A stretch of 64,000 nt of DNA, from positions 31,271,098 through 31,335,097 of the forward strand of contig NC_064770.1 of the NCBI RefSeq assembly GCF_011397635.1. Reading direction: 5' to 3'. Within the stretch, counting starts at the first letter, position 1, and every line of letters begins with the position of its first letter. Position numbers and translations under genes: made by a program. The notes below the pieces were generated by a model. The model had not been told where the DNA came from. It saw only the letters and a list, made by a program, of their open reading frames with translations, and made no database searches. This DNA is from Epinephelus fuscoguttatus (taxonomy: Eukaryota > Chordata > Actinopteri > Perciformes > Serranidae). Positions 21,652 through 34,190 of this stretch are shown here, in pieces.

Positions 21652-22439
21652 AGGAACAGTTCACCCCCAATTCAAAAACACATATTTTGCCTCTTACCTG
21701 CAGTGCTATTTATCAGTCTAGATTGTTTTGGTGTGAGCTGCAGAGTGTTGAAGATATCAGCTGTAGAGATGTCTGCCTTCTCTCCAGTGTTATGGAACTA
21801 GATGGCACTCAGCTTGTGGTGCTCAAAGTGCCAAAAAAACACATTTGAAAAACTCAACAGCAATGTCTCTTTACAGAAATCATGACCTGGTTACTCAAGA
21901 TAATCCACAGACCTTGTTGTGAGCAGTTTCGTGTAGGAACTATTTTCTTTCGACCAAACTACATCCACCAACTGTATCACCAAACAGAGGGAAAAGTGTT
22001 CTACCCATGAGCGAGAGGCTCGTGCTCATGAAAGCGCAAGATGTAAACATTTATGGCGTCCTCCTTGGCTGAGCTGTAACAGTAGTTAGCTCAGTGGCGC
22101 TAGGTGAGCTAGCAGTAGCTTCCCTCTGCATCTTGATAAGATTGGTGGGTGTAATTCGCTAGAAAGTAAACAGTTCAGATGAAACAGCTCACAACAGTCA
22201 TGGTCATGATTTCTGAGAAGAGACATTGCTGTTGCGTTTTTTAAGTGCATGTTTTTGGCACTTTGCGCACCACAAGCTGAGTGCCATCTGGTTCTATTAT
22301 ATTGGAGAGATGCAGACATCTCTACGGCTGATATCTCCAACACTTTGCAACTCACACCAAAACCAACTAGATATATATATAAATAGCACCACAGGTAGGA
22401 GGGATATATGTATTTTTGATTTTAAGATGGACTGTCCCT
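21652..22439. mobile_element. TTAA-flanked foldback element with ~240-bp inverted arms
   Basis: TTAA at 21648-21651 and 22440-22443 flank ends aggaacagttcacc and the complement of agatggactgtccct. Inversion extends far inside: ctgcagagtgttgaagatat (21738-21757) pairs with gatatctccaacactttgca (22330-22349). Further paired stretches run in to the catgatttctgagaagagac motif near 22204. The arms flank about 300 bp of spacer. Nonautonomous. Confidence 0.8.
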
Positions 22440-22443
22440 TTAA

Positions 22444-23885
22444 TATCAAACTCAGCCAGATGGCACTTGTTTGTTTTATCTCTTCTCTGTTATTGTATGT
22501 AAGTGTCGATCAGAGGGAAGACAAGAACCAGCAGGCCTTGGCAGCTCCACTAAATTTGTACTTCCTGTATTCATCTGTCATAACACAATTCATTTGGGAT
22601 GAAAGTGGAAGTGGAGCTGCACTGAAATCAGAAGCTGCAATTCAGTGAATCTTCAGTGATTATGGTAAGGGGACACTGGGGACGTATCACTTTCTAATTC
22701 ATAAAGTGGAAATTACAGGCCAGTAAACTTCACCATATGTGTTGTGTAATCTAGATCAAAGAAATCATAATAGGTGACCTATGCACCAAGTAATTCTGCT
22801 GAATGTGAAAGTGCAGTGTCTTCCATGAACATCTGAGGCTTATGGGAAGCACTGCAGTATTTTCACATTTTACTTTAGCCAATCAAAATCCCTTAGGCCT
22901 CAGTCGTTTCCAGTGCTGTGATGTTAAACAAGTCTGTGTCATCAGGCCACAAAAATGCACCATAAAATGTTAATGGGAAAAGCTGTTTGGATCATTTGAT
23001 TTTTTTTTTCTTTCTTTCTTCCCCAGCTAGTGATTTATTGTACGGACCTTTCTCTCCCCAGAACACCTGCTTTCTAAAGAAAATATTAGTTGTGGAAAAT
23101 AATAACTGAAGCACCCAGAAAACGTATCCTTGTGCTCTTGGTTGTTTAAGTTGCTGCTCGTCCCTCAGTCAGATTTCAGTAGCTTTCTTTTTTTCTCTCG
23201 CTTTCTCTGTTTCTTGTTTCTTTCTGACAGAACAATGCCATGTTGTTGTTTCTGACTTTTCAAGAAGTGGGCAGCAGACCAGTGTGGAAACAATTCTGGA
23301 ACAACACACTTTCAGGCCTGCCGCTCTGGAGTCATTAAATCACAACCTCTTCCTGACCATTAACTCATTCAAGCTTTCTTAGATATTGACCATCACGGCA
23401 TCTGATCGGCCTTCTGTTGAAACACAGGGTTCATTCAGCAAGCGAAACAGTTTACAGTAACGTGGTCTCAGCAAGTGAATCAACAGGTTTACTTGAAGAG
23501 CCAGAGTGGCTCTGAGAAACCAGTCTGACAGCTGTACCGATAAAATTCTGATTAGGAGCTCTTACACCACGACATCAAGCCTCTGATGAAATGTCTTCTG
23601 AAGAATTCTGAGGAAGAGGTTAATTCCTACTAGTGTGCTGCCCACACTGTGCCAGAAAAAAACATCGGCTTGCTGCCAAGGTCCAAAGTGAACTTGTTTA
23701 GTTGAGATCAGAGTTTCATTGTTATCCACAATATGGTGGTGTTTTGAGCACTACACTTCTGACGTGAAACAGCTTTTACAACGTTCAAAGACAGATAAAA
23801 AGTGCAACAAGGATCATCAGAGCCTTTCCTAATTTAGCTGAATGAGACAGAATAGCTCATATGACTGTTAACAGCCGCAGTTTAA
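22444..23885. other. Non-genic stretch
   Basis: No exon or clear element recognised; CT-rich tracts lie near 23000-23025 and 23184-23225. Confidence 0.45.
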
Positions 23886-24525
23886 GGCCCAGACACATCA
23901 AACCGACATCAACAATTAGCAGCACCATAATCCAACTGTTGTGTCATATTGCTTGTGTCTTGGCCGAAAAGTTGCACATGAACACACCCTAAAGACTACA
24001 GCCGACGGTCAACCAGCACTTACATTCGGTGCCTGCGTGCACCGAAATAACCCTCCACACCAGCAGTAGGCAGTAGACTGTAATCCTCATTGAAAAAGGT
24101 CAACTGGAAGACCATCTTGGCGCCACTTAGCATGTTAGCACATTAACTCAATCCAGTGTTGACAGAACAAAGCATATGTACTGTGTGCCAGTGAACAATG
24201 ACACAAGCCATCACAAAAGAGCTCAATGGCTGAAGAAAAACAATCTCATCTTATGTAAGTTTGTTTTGATCTCACCTCCTCTTGACTTGACCTGTTTGTT
24301 TAATCTCCTCGGTTCTGTTTCTCTTCTCCTGCGCAGAGCTGAACTGCCAATCAGAGTGATTTAATTCAACGACAGGCTCTGCCGTCGCCACTGCAGCAAA
24401 AGCTGACAAGGGCGGACGAGGGCCAATGGTGCAGGACACATCGCAACGACCAGGGTGACAGTCGCTCACCAACAGCCCACTGTCGGCCCACTTTAGGCCT
24501 ACTGTCGGCTTGGTGTGTCGGGGTC
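23886..24525. mobile_element. MITE with ggcccagacacatcaa termini (640 bp)
   Basis: The left end ggcccagacacatcaaaccg pairs with the complement of cggcttggtgtgtcggggtc on the right. Left flank TTAA (23882-23885) and right flank TTGA (24526-24529) suggest an eroded TTAA duplication. A solitary half-copy is at 17130. Confidence 0.7.
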
Positions 24526-24819
24526 TTGAAGCAATCGCAGTTGAACCCAAGCTATGTGGTTAGGTTTTGGGAACAGATCTCCTTAGGGTGAGAAAAAACA
24601 TAATGGTTTGGCTTGAAATAACATAAAATAATGTGATGTACTTCTATGTTTCGTTGTTTAAATAACGTTACATTGACTTTTTATTTCACATGGGACATGT
24701 ACGCCACTCTCCTGGATGTAAGTCGGTGCTTGTTTGACCCACCTGAGCAGAGTTTCTTGCTCTTTTTATTGCGTCGCCTAACTTCCACCTCTGCTACCAT
24801 CACCGTCGTATTCACGGAG

Positions 24820-25168
24820 GTGTGGTGGTTAGCACTGTCGCCTCATAGCAAAAGGATTCCTGGTTCGTCCCCGGTGAAGGAGCCCTTCTTTGCGGGGTTT
24901 CCATGTTCTCCCCGTGTCAGCGTGGGTTTCCTCCAGATACTCCAGCTTCCTCCCACAGTCCAAAGACATGCAGGTTAATTGGTGACTCTAAATTGTCCGT
25001 AGGTGTGAATGTGAGTGTGAATGGTTGTCTGTCTCTATGTGTCAGCCCTGTGATAGTCTGGCGACCTGTCCAGGGTGTACCCGCCTCTCGCCCAATGTCA
25101 GCTGGGATAGGCTCCAGCCCCCTTGCGACCCTCAAGAGGATACGTAGTTAGAAAATGGATGGATGGAT
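24820..25168 (+). mobile_element. tRNA-headed SINE, full-length-looking copy
   Basis: The head contains an A-box-like tggttagcactg (24825-24836) and a B-box-like ggttcgtcc (24862-24870), the RNA polymerase III promoter layout of tRNA-derived SINEs. The body includes cctgtccagggtgtaccc and ctgggataggctccagcc, and the tail is ggatggatggat at 25157-25168. Other copies are the truncated one at 5067-5259 and the one at 39663-39990, both in the opposite orientation. Confidence 0.75.
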
Positions 25169-26148
25169 CTCTGCTTGTAATAAAAAAAAAACCTTACGTG
25201 GCTGTATTTAAGAGAAGGACAGAAACTGATGGGTGAAACAAAGTGAAGAACTCCGAACTGAGGGGTGAATCCACAAAAGAGTTATGTGCCTTTGCAGCTG
25301 ATAAACCGGCACAAATAAGACATTAGAGCAACCACAAAGCATGAGATACAGCCCTAACTGTGCTGCCAAGCAACAGGTGCTCCTGTGCTATGTACACATA
25401 TTAAAGTTAGGTAATATGCAAACAACTGGCACCTTTATATGCAAATAAGCATCACTGCAGAAACACCCTACAATGATCAGTGCTAATGGCATCAAATCCT
25501 CTTTACTGGAAGTGCTAACAATTCATAAACACCTGAAACATCACAAGGAGCTCCAAGACGCTTTTTTTGTAAGGGGTCACAAGCTGAAAAGGTTAGACAC
25601 ATGTAACAACACTTCATGCCTTTTTGGCCGTGTTATAGTTTTGTTTTCAGATAAAAAGTGGAGTTAAGATAAAGATAAACATGGAGTCAAAAGTACAATA
25701 TTTCCCTCTGGTATGTGGCGCTGTAGAAGTGAAAATAAAATGGATACTCAAGTAAAGTGAAATTAAAATAGTTCTTATCTGAGTAAATGCAAATGTTCTT
25801 TTTCACCACTTCCTGAAACATACAGCACAATGAAACCCCATTATCAGCACACACTATCCACTGAAAGTTCATGTGTGGATGAACTTAAACTCTACCTCAG
25901 ATTCATAATGACTGATCGCATTTTTTTAAACTTTGACCTCGTAAAAAAAATCCCAGGAAGCCCAGTGTGAGTCACGGATGCATTTATTTGAAGACTTACA
26001 GTTCCTAGAAAATGCTGCGGTGGTTTATCATACTATGAGGAAACAACTGACAATTCTGGAATATTATCACAGCAATAATCGATTTGATCGTCTTGGTCCT
26101 GGCCTGAACATTAGCAAAATAGGCTCCCAGGTGCTCAAGTGTATTTAA
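25169..26148. other. Non-genic stretch
   Basis: A+T-rich; no gene or clear element seen. Confidence 0.45.
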
Positions 26149-26213
26149 AGGGACAGTTCACCCTAACATAAAAAATGCATATTAGCCTTTTGATTTTGGG
26201 GTGACCTGCCCCT
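26149..26213. mobile_element. 65-bp TTAA-flanked mini-palindrome
   Basis: TTAA at 26145-26148 and 26214-26217 flank agggacagttcaccct on the left and ggggtgacctgcccct on the right, which are imperfect complements. It looks like an extreme internal deletion of the element family at 21652. Confidence 0.7.
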
Positions 26214-26217
26214 TTAA

Positions 26218-28070
26218 GGCACAGTCTCTGGGCACTCCCTGTTTGTAGGTCAAGTTTCCAACTGTACTATTCCTATACTTCTCAGCCAGTATTCACTCAT
26301 CCAAGCATCATCTGTCCACTCCAGTGTCCAGTCCTCTCCTCAGCTGCTGGCTATTCTCTCCAGTCTTGCCATATTAGGCCTGTGAATGTGATTTGAAAAG
26401 CTCTGGTTCTTTGCCTCTTTAGCAGAGTGAATATAATGTGTTATGTGGATCTGGTGCATCCTGGATGTGGCAAAAGTTTCCTGACATTTCACAATATGTT
26501 GCTAAATTGTGTCATGTGTGTCTTTGTGAGGAAAAATTTGACTCCACCTGCGTTTATCAGGATCTTCCTGTCATGTTTCTGTACAGTCGTTTGCACTTCT
26601 TGTGAAAAGCAAAAGCCTGTAGTCAGCTTCAGCACATTCAAAATAAATCCAGACGCAGCTGTCTTTGGTCAGCAGTGCAGCAATGAATCATGGGCTAATG
26701 CCTGATTGTGAGCTATAATGTCAGCGATCCAAGTCATACTGTATATCTGTGCAATCAGCTCCTACCAAGTGTTGCCTCCGTCGGCTCGACCAGTCAGAAA
26801 CACTGCTGTGCTCGTTCAAACCCTGGCCACCTGCCCTGCTAATATAAACCACACACACAAGCCACTGCCATGACACAATCACTGCAGAGGTCAAATGGTG
26901 TGCAAAAAACCCTCCACTCAATTGAAATATATTTGACGAATTGCTGCATACAGATGCCACTGTGCAAACAGCTGTTAATCTGCTCAGCGTCAAGATGTCT
27001 GCTGAGATGAAGTCTGCCTAGATTCACATTTGGTTTCAGACTTCAGCGCTTACATGCTCTTGCCAGACACAAAGTGTGAGGCAGAACTGGAGCTCTGTAG
27101 CTGCAGGGCGACTGTGCAGATTCACTCTTTCAAAGTGGCTTAGTTGCTGCATGTTAAGTTCATATTCACTGTGAAATAAAGCTATCTACAGTGGTGGCTT
27201 GAATCCAGGAGGCCGTAATAAAGAAGTCGTCAGAATGAAACTGAAATCTAAGCAGCTGACGGACCCAAAGATTAAAGGTCTTCAGTTTGTTGAGATGAGG
27301 ATTTGAATAGTGTTGAGCTGTTCTTTCCTGTCGCTCCTCCTCTTTCTAGGAAAAGAAGTTCATGTTTCAGAAGTGAAGCAAGGACTGAACAAATAGGCAG
27401 AGTCAAGAGAACTTTTTATTGTCAACAACATAGCTATCTGACCTGAGATCAGTGTCAACATGCAAACACATAACAATTTGACAGTTGGAAGATGGATGGT
27501 TATCACGTGACTCACCCAAATAGATGCATGCAACCTGACAAACACACACACGCACACACATGCACACACACACACGCACACAGTTTCTTAACCTTAAAAA
27601 CCCACAAACAAATCTGCAGACAATTATAGGCCTCCACATATAGGCCTCCACATATGCAACACACACTCAAGATTTTTTTTCTGTTTGCCTCAGAAGTTTG
27701 TGCATATCCAAGCTTTGTGTTTTTGTGACTGCATGCCAAAAAAACAAAAGTGTGTGTCTGCAGAAACAATACACAGTAACCAGTTTATTTGTGTATGCTA
27801 GCCTCAAATTTGCAGTCTCTGTCCATTGCAGCCACCATACTATTATGGGAATGATCCGTTTTCTAGGAACCTGAAAGTGAAAGTAATCTGGTACGGTCAG
27901 CCCAGTCTCTGTTCTACATGGTAACTGGTGATGTGTCAGAGCCTTTACGAATTCTGATTGGCTCTTTTTTCTTCTTGCAGCTTTGAGTGGCCGTTAGAAC
28001 AGTGAACTGTTGATAGATTTTTAAATTGATAAGCTGTGTCAGGCGGGCTTGTTAATTCGATTTTATTAGG
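26218..28070. other. Non-genic stretch
   Basis: No exon supported. (CA)-rich sequence lies at 27539-27583, with a local direct repeat cctccacatataggcctcca at about 27631-27657. Confidence 0.45.
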
Positions 28071-28100
28071 TTTAGTTTAGTTTAGTTTAGTTTAGTTTAG
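28071..28100. repeat. (TTTAG)6 pentamer microsatellite
   Basis: Six perfect tttag units. The region downstream to 30600 shows no supported gene; 29735-29880 resembles a dispersed fish repeat (attttcattaaacttggtgg). Confidence 0.9.
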
Positions 28101-30599
28101 TTGCACAAAGGATAAAAACAAAAGTAACAACAGAGGTAAGAAGTCCAAAAAGGCTTACAGGTAAAACCTCCCGCCTAGGATTTACACTTTATCCTAATAC
28201 AATGGATATTTGATACCTTAACACAAGAAGATAAAAAGGAAAAAAGAGCAAGTAAAGGGAAAATGAAAGAAAAAAGTAAGTTATAGAAATAATAAATTAA
28301 ACATAACTACCATTAAAGGAGTGATGTATTTTCTGACATTGCGGCATTGGTGGTTTTGCAATGGCTTCTTGATATCTCCAGTGTCTTCTTCCTGTAATTA
28401 CAAACTTACCGGACAAACCAGAGTTAATTCATACATTGAAAAATAAAGACATGACTCAAAGTGTCTTTGAGCAGGTTCATTTGAAAAGACTTCCCTGGAA
28501 TGGTGAGTTGACACTGAGGTAGTTTTGGGGGAATTTATTATGCCTGTATAAAGTGAAAGACTGAAGGGTAAAGCAGAATTTCAGGTTCCTTGGAGCGGTT
28601 TTCTTGAAATCATCCTTCCTTCAGCAGAAACTCAAGAGAAAGTAAATCTCTGCAGATGGATATCGGAGCAAACAAGGCATCTGTGTCATCGCCCGCATGT
28701 GCACATCTGTGTTTCCGCCCACTTAAGTGCTGTATTTCTGCTGTTAAAAAGTCCTGAACAATGTTTATGCCCCGCTCTTATCTCCATAGTGCATGAAAAA
28801 GCTTTTTTCCAACAATATATCTGATTTCTTCTGTTATTATTCAGTGTTGTGTAGAATGAGCCGTTGTTTTCAGGCTTTCTTTTTCTTCTCAGTTCTGCTT
28901 TGACAAAGTCTGAGACATTTTCTCTTCAATAAAAAGTGAAGCAGGAGCACCTTCATGGGTCAGTAAAGCAGCTTTCTGGTCCTTTGTTTATTCCTTGCTG
29001 ATGTCAATGCAACATCCTGCTCGTCAAAAACAGTGATACCAGGATCCTGGTTTTACCCCTTCTCTTTCTGCATTGCTTTGTTTGTGTGATAACATGGTAA
29101 AGTGGAGTTGTGGTTTTCACTTCATTGTTTGCTGTCCTGCATTCACATGGATGCAAACACACAAGCCCACAGTCAGGCTCTTTTTTTTTAGTGACTCACT
29201 CTTTCTCAGGATATATAATCTGGAATTCCTCCACAGACCATCAAGTGTAACGAGGCCACACGGGTACATTATACCGAGCAAAAGTGCTTCTGCTGTGTGA
29301 GGGAGCGATCACACCCACAGGTTGCTGTCTTTAATCCAAACTACTGTTAAAATGCTAACTTTTTTCCGTGGGTTCATTGAGGCTATCTCAAGGAAATGAA
29401 AGCAATTGCACACAGCTTATTCACTGCTTTAACTAACTGTCCTCCTGTGGGAGGGGAAATGTTTACAGCAGAAGAGTCAAACCAAGTCTGACCTGAGATC
29501 CTGTGAATCTGACCAAGAATGACCAGTCAGTGCTACCATTCATATTAAGAGGTCTTTGTGCTGAATAAGAGAGACAAAAAAGGATAAAATATTTGCTCCA
29601 GACTGTTTGTTTTCAGGTCAGTGTGTCATGTGTGGTTTTTCAAGACCTCTGTTGGCTATCACGTCAGCGCTGGTTTCCTGAGAGCCATCCGTCTGCCAAG
29701 GGAGGTGACGTTTGCGGTGCCGTTTGTGCATTTGTCTGCAAGATTATGGAAACACTGCTTGCCTGATTTTCATTAAACTTGGTGGGTGTAACACAAGCAA
29801 TGGAAGAACCCATTACAGTTTGGAGTGGATCCAAATCATGGGGTGGATACATGAAGTATTTTTAACTTCAGTTAAACTTGCCATATATGCACACTACTCT
29901 CACCTTTGGTGTCAAAGTCAAACACGGTGATGTGGCTGAGCCAGTTTGGTGCCAGCTAGTGGTGCAGTGCTAACAATGTTAACAGTGCTTGCAGAGCTAA
30001 TAGTATAAATGGGAGTTAGCTCACACTTGCCACACTTCCACATCTAACCATCCTCTCTCGGTGACAGCTTACTGGCTCTGAACCATAGTTGGGAACACAC
30101 TGGCTTATTCACATTAATTTAGCTTGGCTTGTTATTAGCTGGTAACTAGCTCTGCAGAAGGAAGGATGGCGAAGTGTGCACGTGCCACAAAGCAACAAAC
30201 ACGGCCTTCTCATGAGGTTAAACAGCCCTCAGCTTATATAGTTTAATTCTACTGACTATCATCACTCTTTGCCACCTGTCGTCTTCACCATAACACCCCA
30301 AGAGAGCAGCTTCCCTCCACATACACAATGAAGTACACATCACACCCTCACAGGTTTCCTACAAGGCCACCGCCCTTACAGGGAAAAAAAGTGAGCCAGT
30401 AACAATAGGGACGGTGTTATCAGCAGTACTGGATACACTAGATCAGCTGACATGTGAAGTTGACAGATCCTTTTCAGTTCCTATGGAGAGCAGGAGATCC
30501 AGGTAAGGCATCTCATGTTTCATAAACATGACTTCAACTTTATGTAAATAAGGTCCGTCCATCACAACCTAGACTCACAAGTCAGTCTTTAGACGCTTT

Positions 30600-31130
30600 G
30601 CTTAACTAAAGACTGATGTCTGTCTCCCTGATTTTGTGTTTAGATGGGCAGATACAATTTCAGAGTTTAAAAAACTCCCTACGTTGCAGAACCAATAGTA
30701 AATCCGCAGGGCGGTCCTTTGGTGGCTCGCTGAACTCTTGTGCTCGAAAACATAGTCCGACTGCATTGAAAGTTTTAAACAAAGTCCCTGTAAGTCCTTC
30801 ATTTCCACAATCATGTGGACTGAGCACATGTTTGATAAAACAGAGTTAAATCTCTCGGCATCCATTTTCAAGCTCTGTGTGTGTTTGTGTCCTTGCGGAC
30901 GAGAAAAGGGGGAGCGCACATTTCCGGGAGGGCGTGTCCTTTTCAAAAATGCAAGAGGCATTGCTTTGTTGCCGGCCGTTTTCTCCGGTGTGTTAAATAC
31001 ACTTAGAAAGGAGTGTCCCCAGACTATCAGAAGGCGGAGATCTCTAATTGGTGGCGAGACTAGTCTAAACCTGAAAGATCAAACTGTCAAACTAGGCAGC
31101 GCTGATCAAATATAATTACAGATCCTGGAA
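30600..31130. repeat. Probable dispersed fish repeat
   Basis: The stretch around ccatttttcaagctctgtg-like sequence to tctctaattggtggcgagac recalls a common fish repeat family. A 119-codon minus frame (30961-30602) runs through it but has no recognised domain. The assignment is from memory and no second copy was seen in the window. Confidence 0.3.
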
Positions 31131-31273
31131 CCGTTTTGTAGGCTGTTGCATAACACCCCATCCATCCAAAAGTCTCAAAACTGGGATATTTATGTGCATG
31201 TAAACACATTCAATTATTACTAATAGTACATTAGATATAACTCCTACAACTACTGCCTTAATATTGTTACTAC

Positions 31274-31902
31274 CAGTGGTGGAAAGTAACTAAGTGCATT
31301 TACTCGAGTGATGAAGAGAGAGCTGAGCCTGAAGGCGAAGCTTTCGATTTACTGATCTATCTACGTCCCAACCCTCACCTATGGTCATGAGCTCTGGGTA
31401 GTGACCGAAAGAGTGAGATCGCGGATACAAGTGGCTGAAATGAGTTTCCTCAGAAGAGTGGCTGGGCTCAACCTTCGAGATAGGGTAAGGAGTTCGGACA
31501 TCCGGAGGGAGCTCGGAGTAGAGCTGCTGGAGGGATTACATGTCTCATCTGGCCTGGGAATGCCTTGGGGTCCCCGAGGAGGAGCTGGAAAGCGTCGCTG
31601 GGGAGAGGGACGTCTTTGGTGCTCGGCCTGCTGCCCCTGTGACCTGAGAAGGATGGATGGATGTACTTTTCTTGAGCATTTCCATTTTGTGTCTTTATAC
31701 TTCTACTTCCCACATTTCTGCAACTTTCAAGGGATATGCACATTAATCTATCAATAATTATAGTCCAATAATATACTTTATATTATCCTGACATGGACTA
31801 TTTTTAATGGTAAGTTCTTTAATGTTTTGTACTACTCCTTAAAATACCTCCGTACTTTTACTAAAATAACATTCCTAATGCAGGACTTGTATTCCACCAC
31901 TG
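31274..31902. mobile_element. cagtggtggaa MITE carrying a nested LINE fragment
   Basis: The termini cagtggtggaa (31274-31284) and ttccaccactg (31892-31902) are perfect inverted repeats of the well-known fish hAT-like MITE whose body reads 'gtaactaagtgcatttactcgag' and 'cttttcttgagcatttccat'. The body is interrupted between about 31309 and 31672 by non-LTR retrotransposon sequence. Confidence 0.75.
31310..31672 (+). pseudogene. Non-LTR retrotransposon reverse-transcriptase C-terminal fragment
   Basis: Translation gives TYGHELWVVTER and then RSRIQVAEMSFLRRVAGLNL and RDRVRSSDIRRELGVE, the conserved C-terminal region of a fish LINE reverse transcriptase. The frame is then broken. It ends in ggatggatggatg, the usual 3' tail. 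It is inserted in a MITE; the 3' end of the same family appears at 45140-45262 and 52360-52560. Confidence 0.8.
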
Positions 31903-32617
31903 ATCACTGTTATTAGTGCTGCTGCCATTTATTCTCACACTACTCACTACCTTTACTGTTGCTACAATTACAGTCCTCCTACTACTTCTACTACTGCTGC
32001 TATTTCTAGACAATGAGTTATTTCTACATAATGAGTTATCTCATACATGTCACTCAACACACAGAGGCATGTTGCAGCATCAGTAACTTGGCTCCGCCCC
32101 TTCTCAGGACCATTACAACCAGTGACTTACAGGAATACACATAGGGTACACACAGAGTAACAGGTTTACCGTCAGAGTCCTTATCATAATTTCTAATCTT
32201 TCCACTAAACACGGTCTCAGTCATTTGTCAACCCGCGATAAACATTCACAAACCCACATACAACAAACACACCCACATACACAAATACAGACACACACAC
32301 GCCGACACACCACAGCTCTGTGGTCGTCCCCATTTCGTACTGACTCAGTTTTATGAAGTCATGTGACCTTCTATCAACTCAGTAGTATCTGTTACTTGGT
32401 ATGACTTACTCAACAACCCTGTTGGTGGCGTACGTACCTTGACCTATTAAAGGAAACACGCACATGTCTGCGTATACACAGATGTCATGCTTTAGCCACA
32501 AATGCAGCGCAGTGTCATACCTGACATGTTAGCCTACTTGATGCCATGTTTTAAAAACACTTTCTAGAAAAACTATGTGGAAAAAACTATATTTGATGAC
32601 GCTGGATGTATGCAGTC

Positions 32618-32637
32618 TTTTTTTTTTTTTTTTTTTT
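32618..32637. repeat. Poly-T run (20 bases)
   Basis: Uninterrupted T run in an otherwise plain stretch (31903-33503) with no supported gene; possibly the tail of a minus-strand retroposon. Confidence 0.85.
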
Positions 32638-33503
32638 ACAATTTTCTCTTTCAAAGAAATGAAATGATGAATTGAAAGTGATGTCAGCGTCTCACTGTTA
32701 GTCATTAAACCAAAGAAAAGGGGAATAGGCTGTTACTGTTACTAAAACAATGACTCTTTATGGTGTTCAGATAATTACTGCCCATGGTTATCCAGACTGT
32801 AAACTGCGTGTGTGTGTTTGTCGAGTGCGTGAAGCCAATAAAAGAGGGAAATGGCACTTCTCTATGATAATTTAGCATTTCAGAAGAAGAGGATCTATGC
32901 AAACCATTTACAGTAAGCAGACACCGATACACACAAACACACACACCAACAGAAACCTTGTTTGATGTTGAAATGTTACAGTGTTAACGAAAGGTTTTCA
33001 CTTGTGTTTTGGTGTCAGCCAGGTCAAGAATGGCTGCCAGTTTTTGACAAGCAATAAGAAAGTGGTGAAAGACAAGTCAAGGATCATTAGGCGCTGACTG
33101 TGTGTTTGTATGGGATTAGACTCTTGATTGGCTAATGCACAGTCTCATCTGTTACTCAACATCATTGTTATGATGATGAGGTAGGGCTACAATAACAAAA
33201 ATTCTAATAATGATCATGAACATTATCTACTCAGTACTTTCCCAGACAAGTTGTAAAAGTTGACATGCAGCATCTCCCCTCCCCTGGTCCTGTTACAGGC
33301 TGTGACAGATCCACAAATAGGCCTGCGGCACAAAAGTGAAAGCAGTGGTGTAAATTATTAAAGTGACAGCTGGATTTCATTTAGCTGCTCCGTGATAGGC
33401 TCCTGGTATTAATCCTCACTGTGACACTATCATGATTTACTGGTGCACTTTTGCACTATGGTGCCTGCCATTGTTGGTATTATTAGTAACACCTGTGTGT
33501 ATT

Positions 33504-33959
33504 AAAGAGAAATTTCGGTTTATTTCAACCTGTCTCCTATCGTCCTAAATTTGTTTCAAGTGACTAGTGACATAAAAATAATAGTTAGCATGTTAGCCGT
33601 TAGCCTAGATACAGCCGGGGCGCATAGTAGCGTCAGACCTGTTAAAATGTAAGTGAACGGGCAACCTTCAAGTGCAAAGTTAGTCCACTAAACAAGCTTT
33701 TTTTCCACAAAGACCGCCTCATATCGTTAGGATAAATGTCAGAGAACATATAGAAAACGACATGTAAACATGTTGTCTTACCTTACCGGTGTGCTGCCAC
33801 TTGAAGTATGCCCGTTCACTTACGTTTTAACAGGTGTGACGCTACGGCTGTATCTAGGCTAACAGCTAACATGCTAACTATTATTTTTATGTCACTGGTC
33901 ACTTTAAACAAATTTAGGACGATAGGAGACAGGTTGAAATAAAACGAAATTTCCCTTTG
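33504..33959. mobile_element. Foldback MITE with ~155-bp inverted arms
   Basis: The left arm (33504-33660, including caacctgtctcctatcgtcc and aataatagttagcatgttag) is the near-perfect reverse complement of the right arm (about 33806-33959). The arms differ at scattered positions and a small deletion. The spacer is about 145 bp. The ends read aaagagaaatttcg. No coding capacity. Confidence 0.85.
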
Positions 33960-33994
33960 CTTTCCCTTTGTTGCTATGATTAGACTTTTAGAGG

Positions 33995-34190
33995 AGTAGT
34001 TTGACATTTTGGAAAATATGCACTTATTTGTTTTCCTGCTGAGAGTTAGATGAGAAGATCGACACCATTGTAATGCCTGTATGGTTATATGAAGTTGGAG
34101 CCAGCAGTAAATTAGCTTAGCTTAGCACAAAGACTGGAAACAGGGGGAAACAGCTAGCATGGCTCTACCAGCACCTCTACAGTCCACTAA
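33995..34190. repeat. aaagactggaaa dispersed family, longer copy
   Basis: gtagtttgacattttggaaa through ttagcttagcacaaagactg to gggggaaacagctagc: the longest of three copies in the window (others at 4061 and, inverted, 5604). Confidence 0.65.

Noticed and set aside
30602..30961. 119-codon minus ORF as a gene
   Set aside because: It lies in sequence that looks like a dispersed fish repeat and has no recognisable domain.
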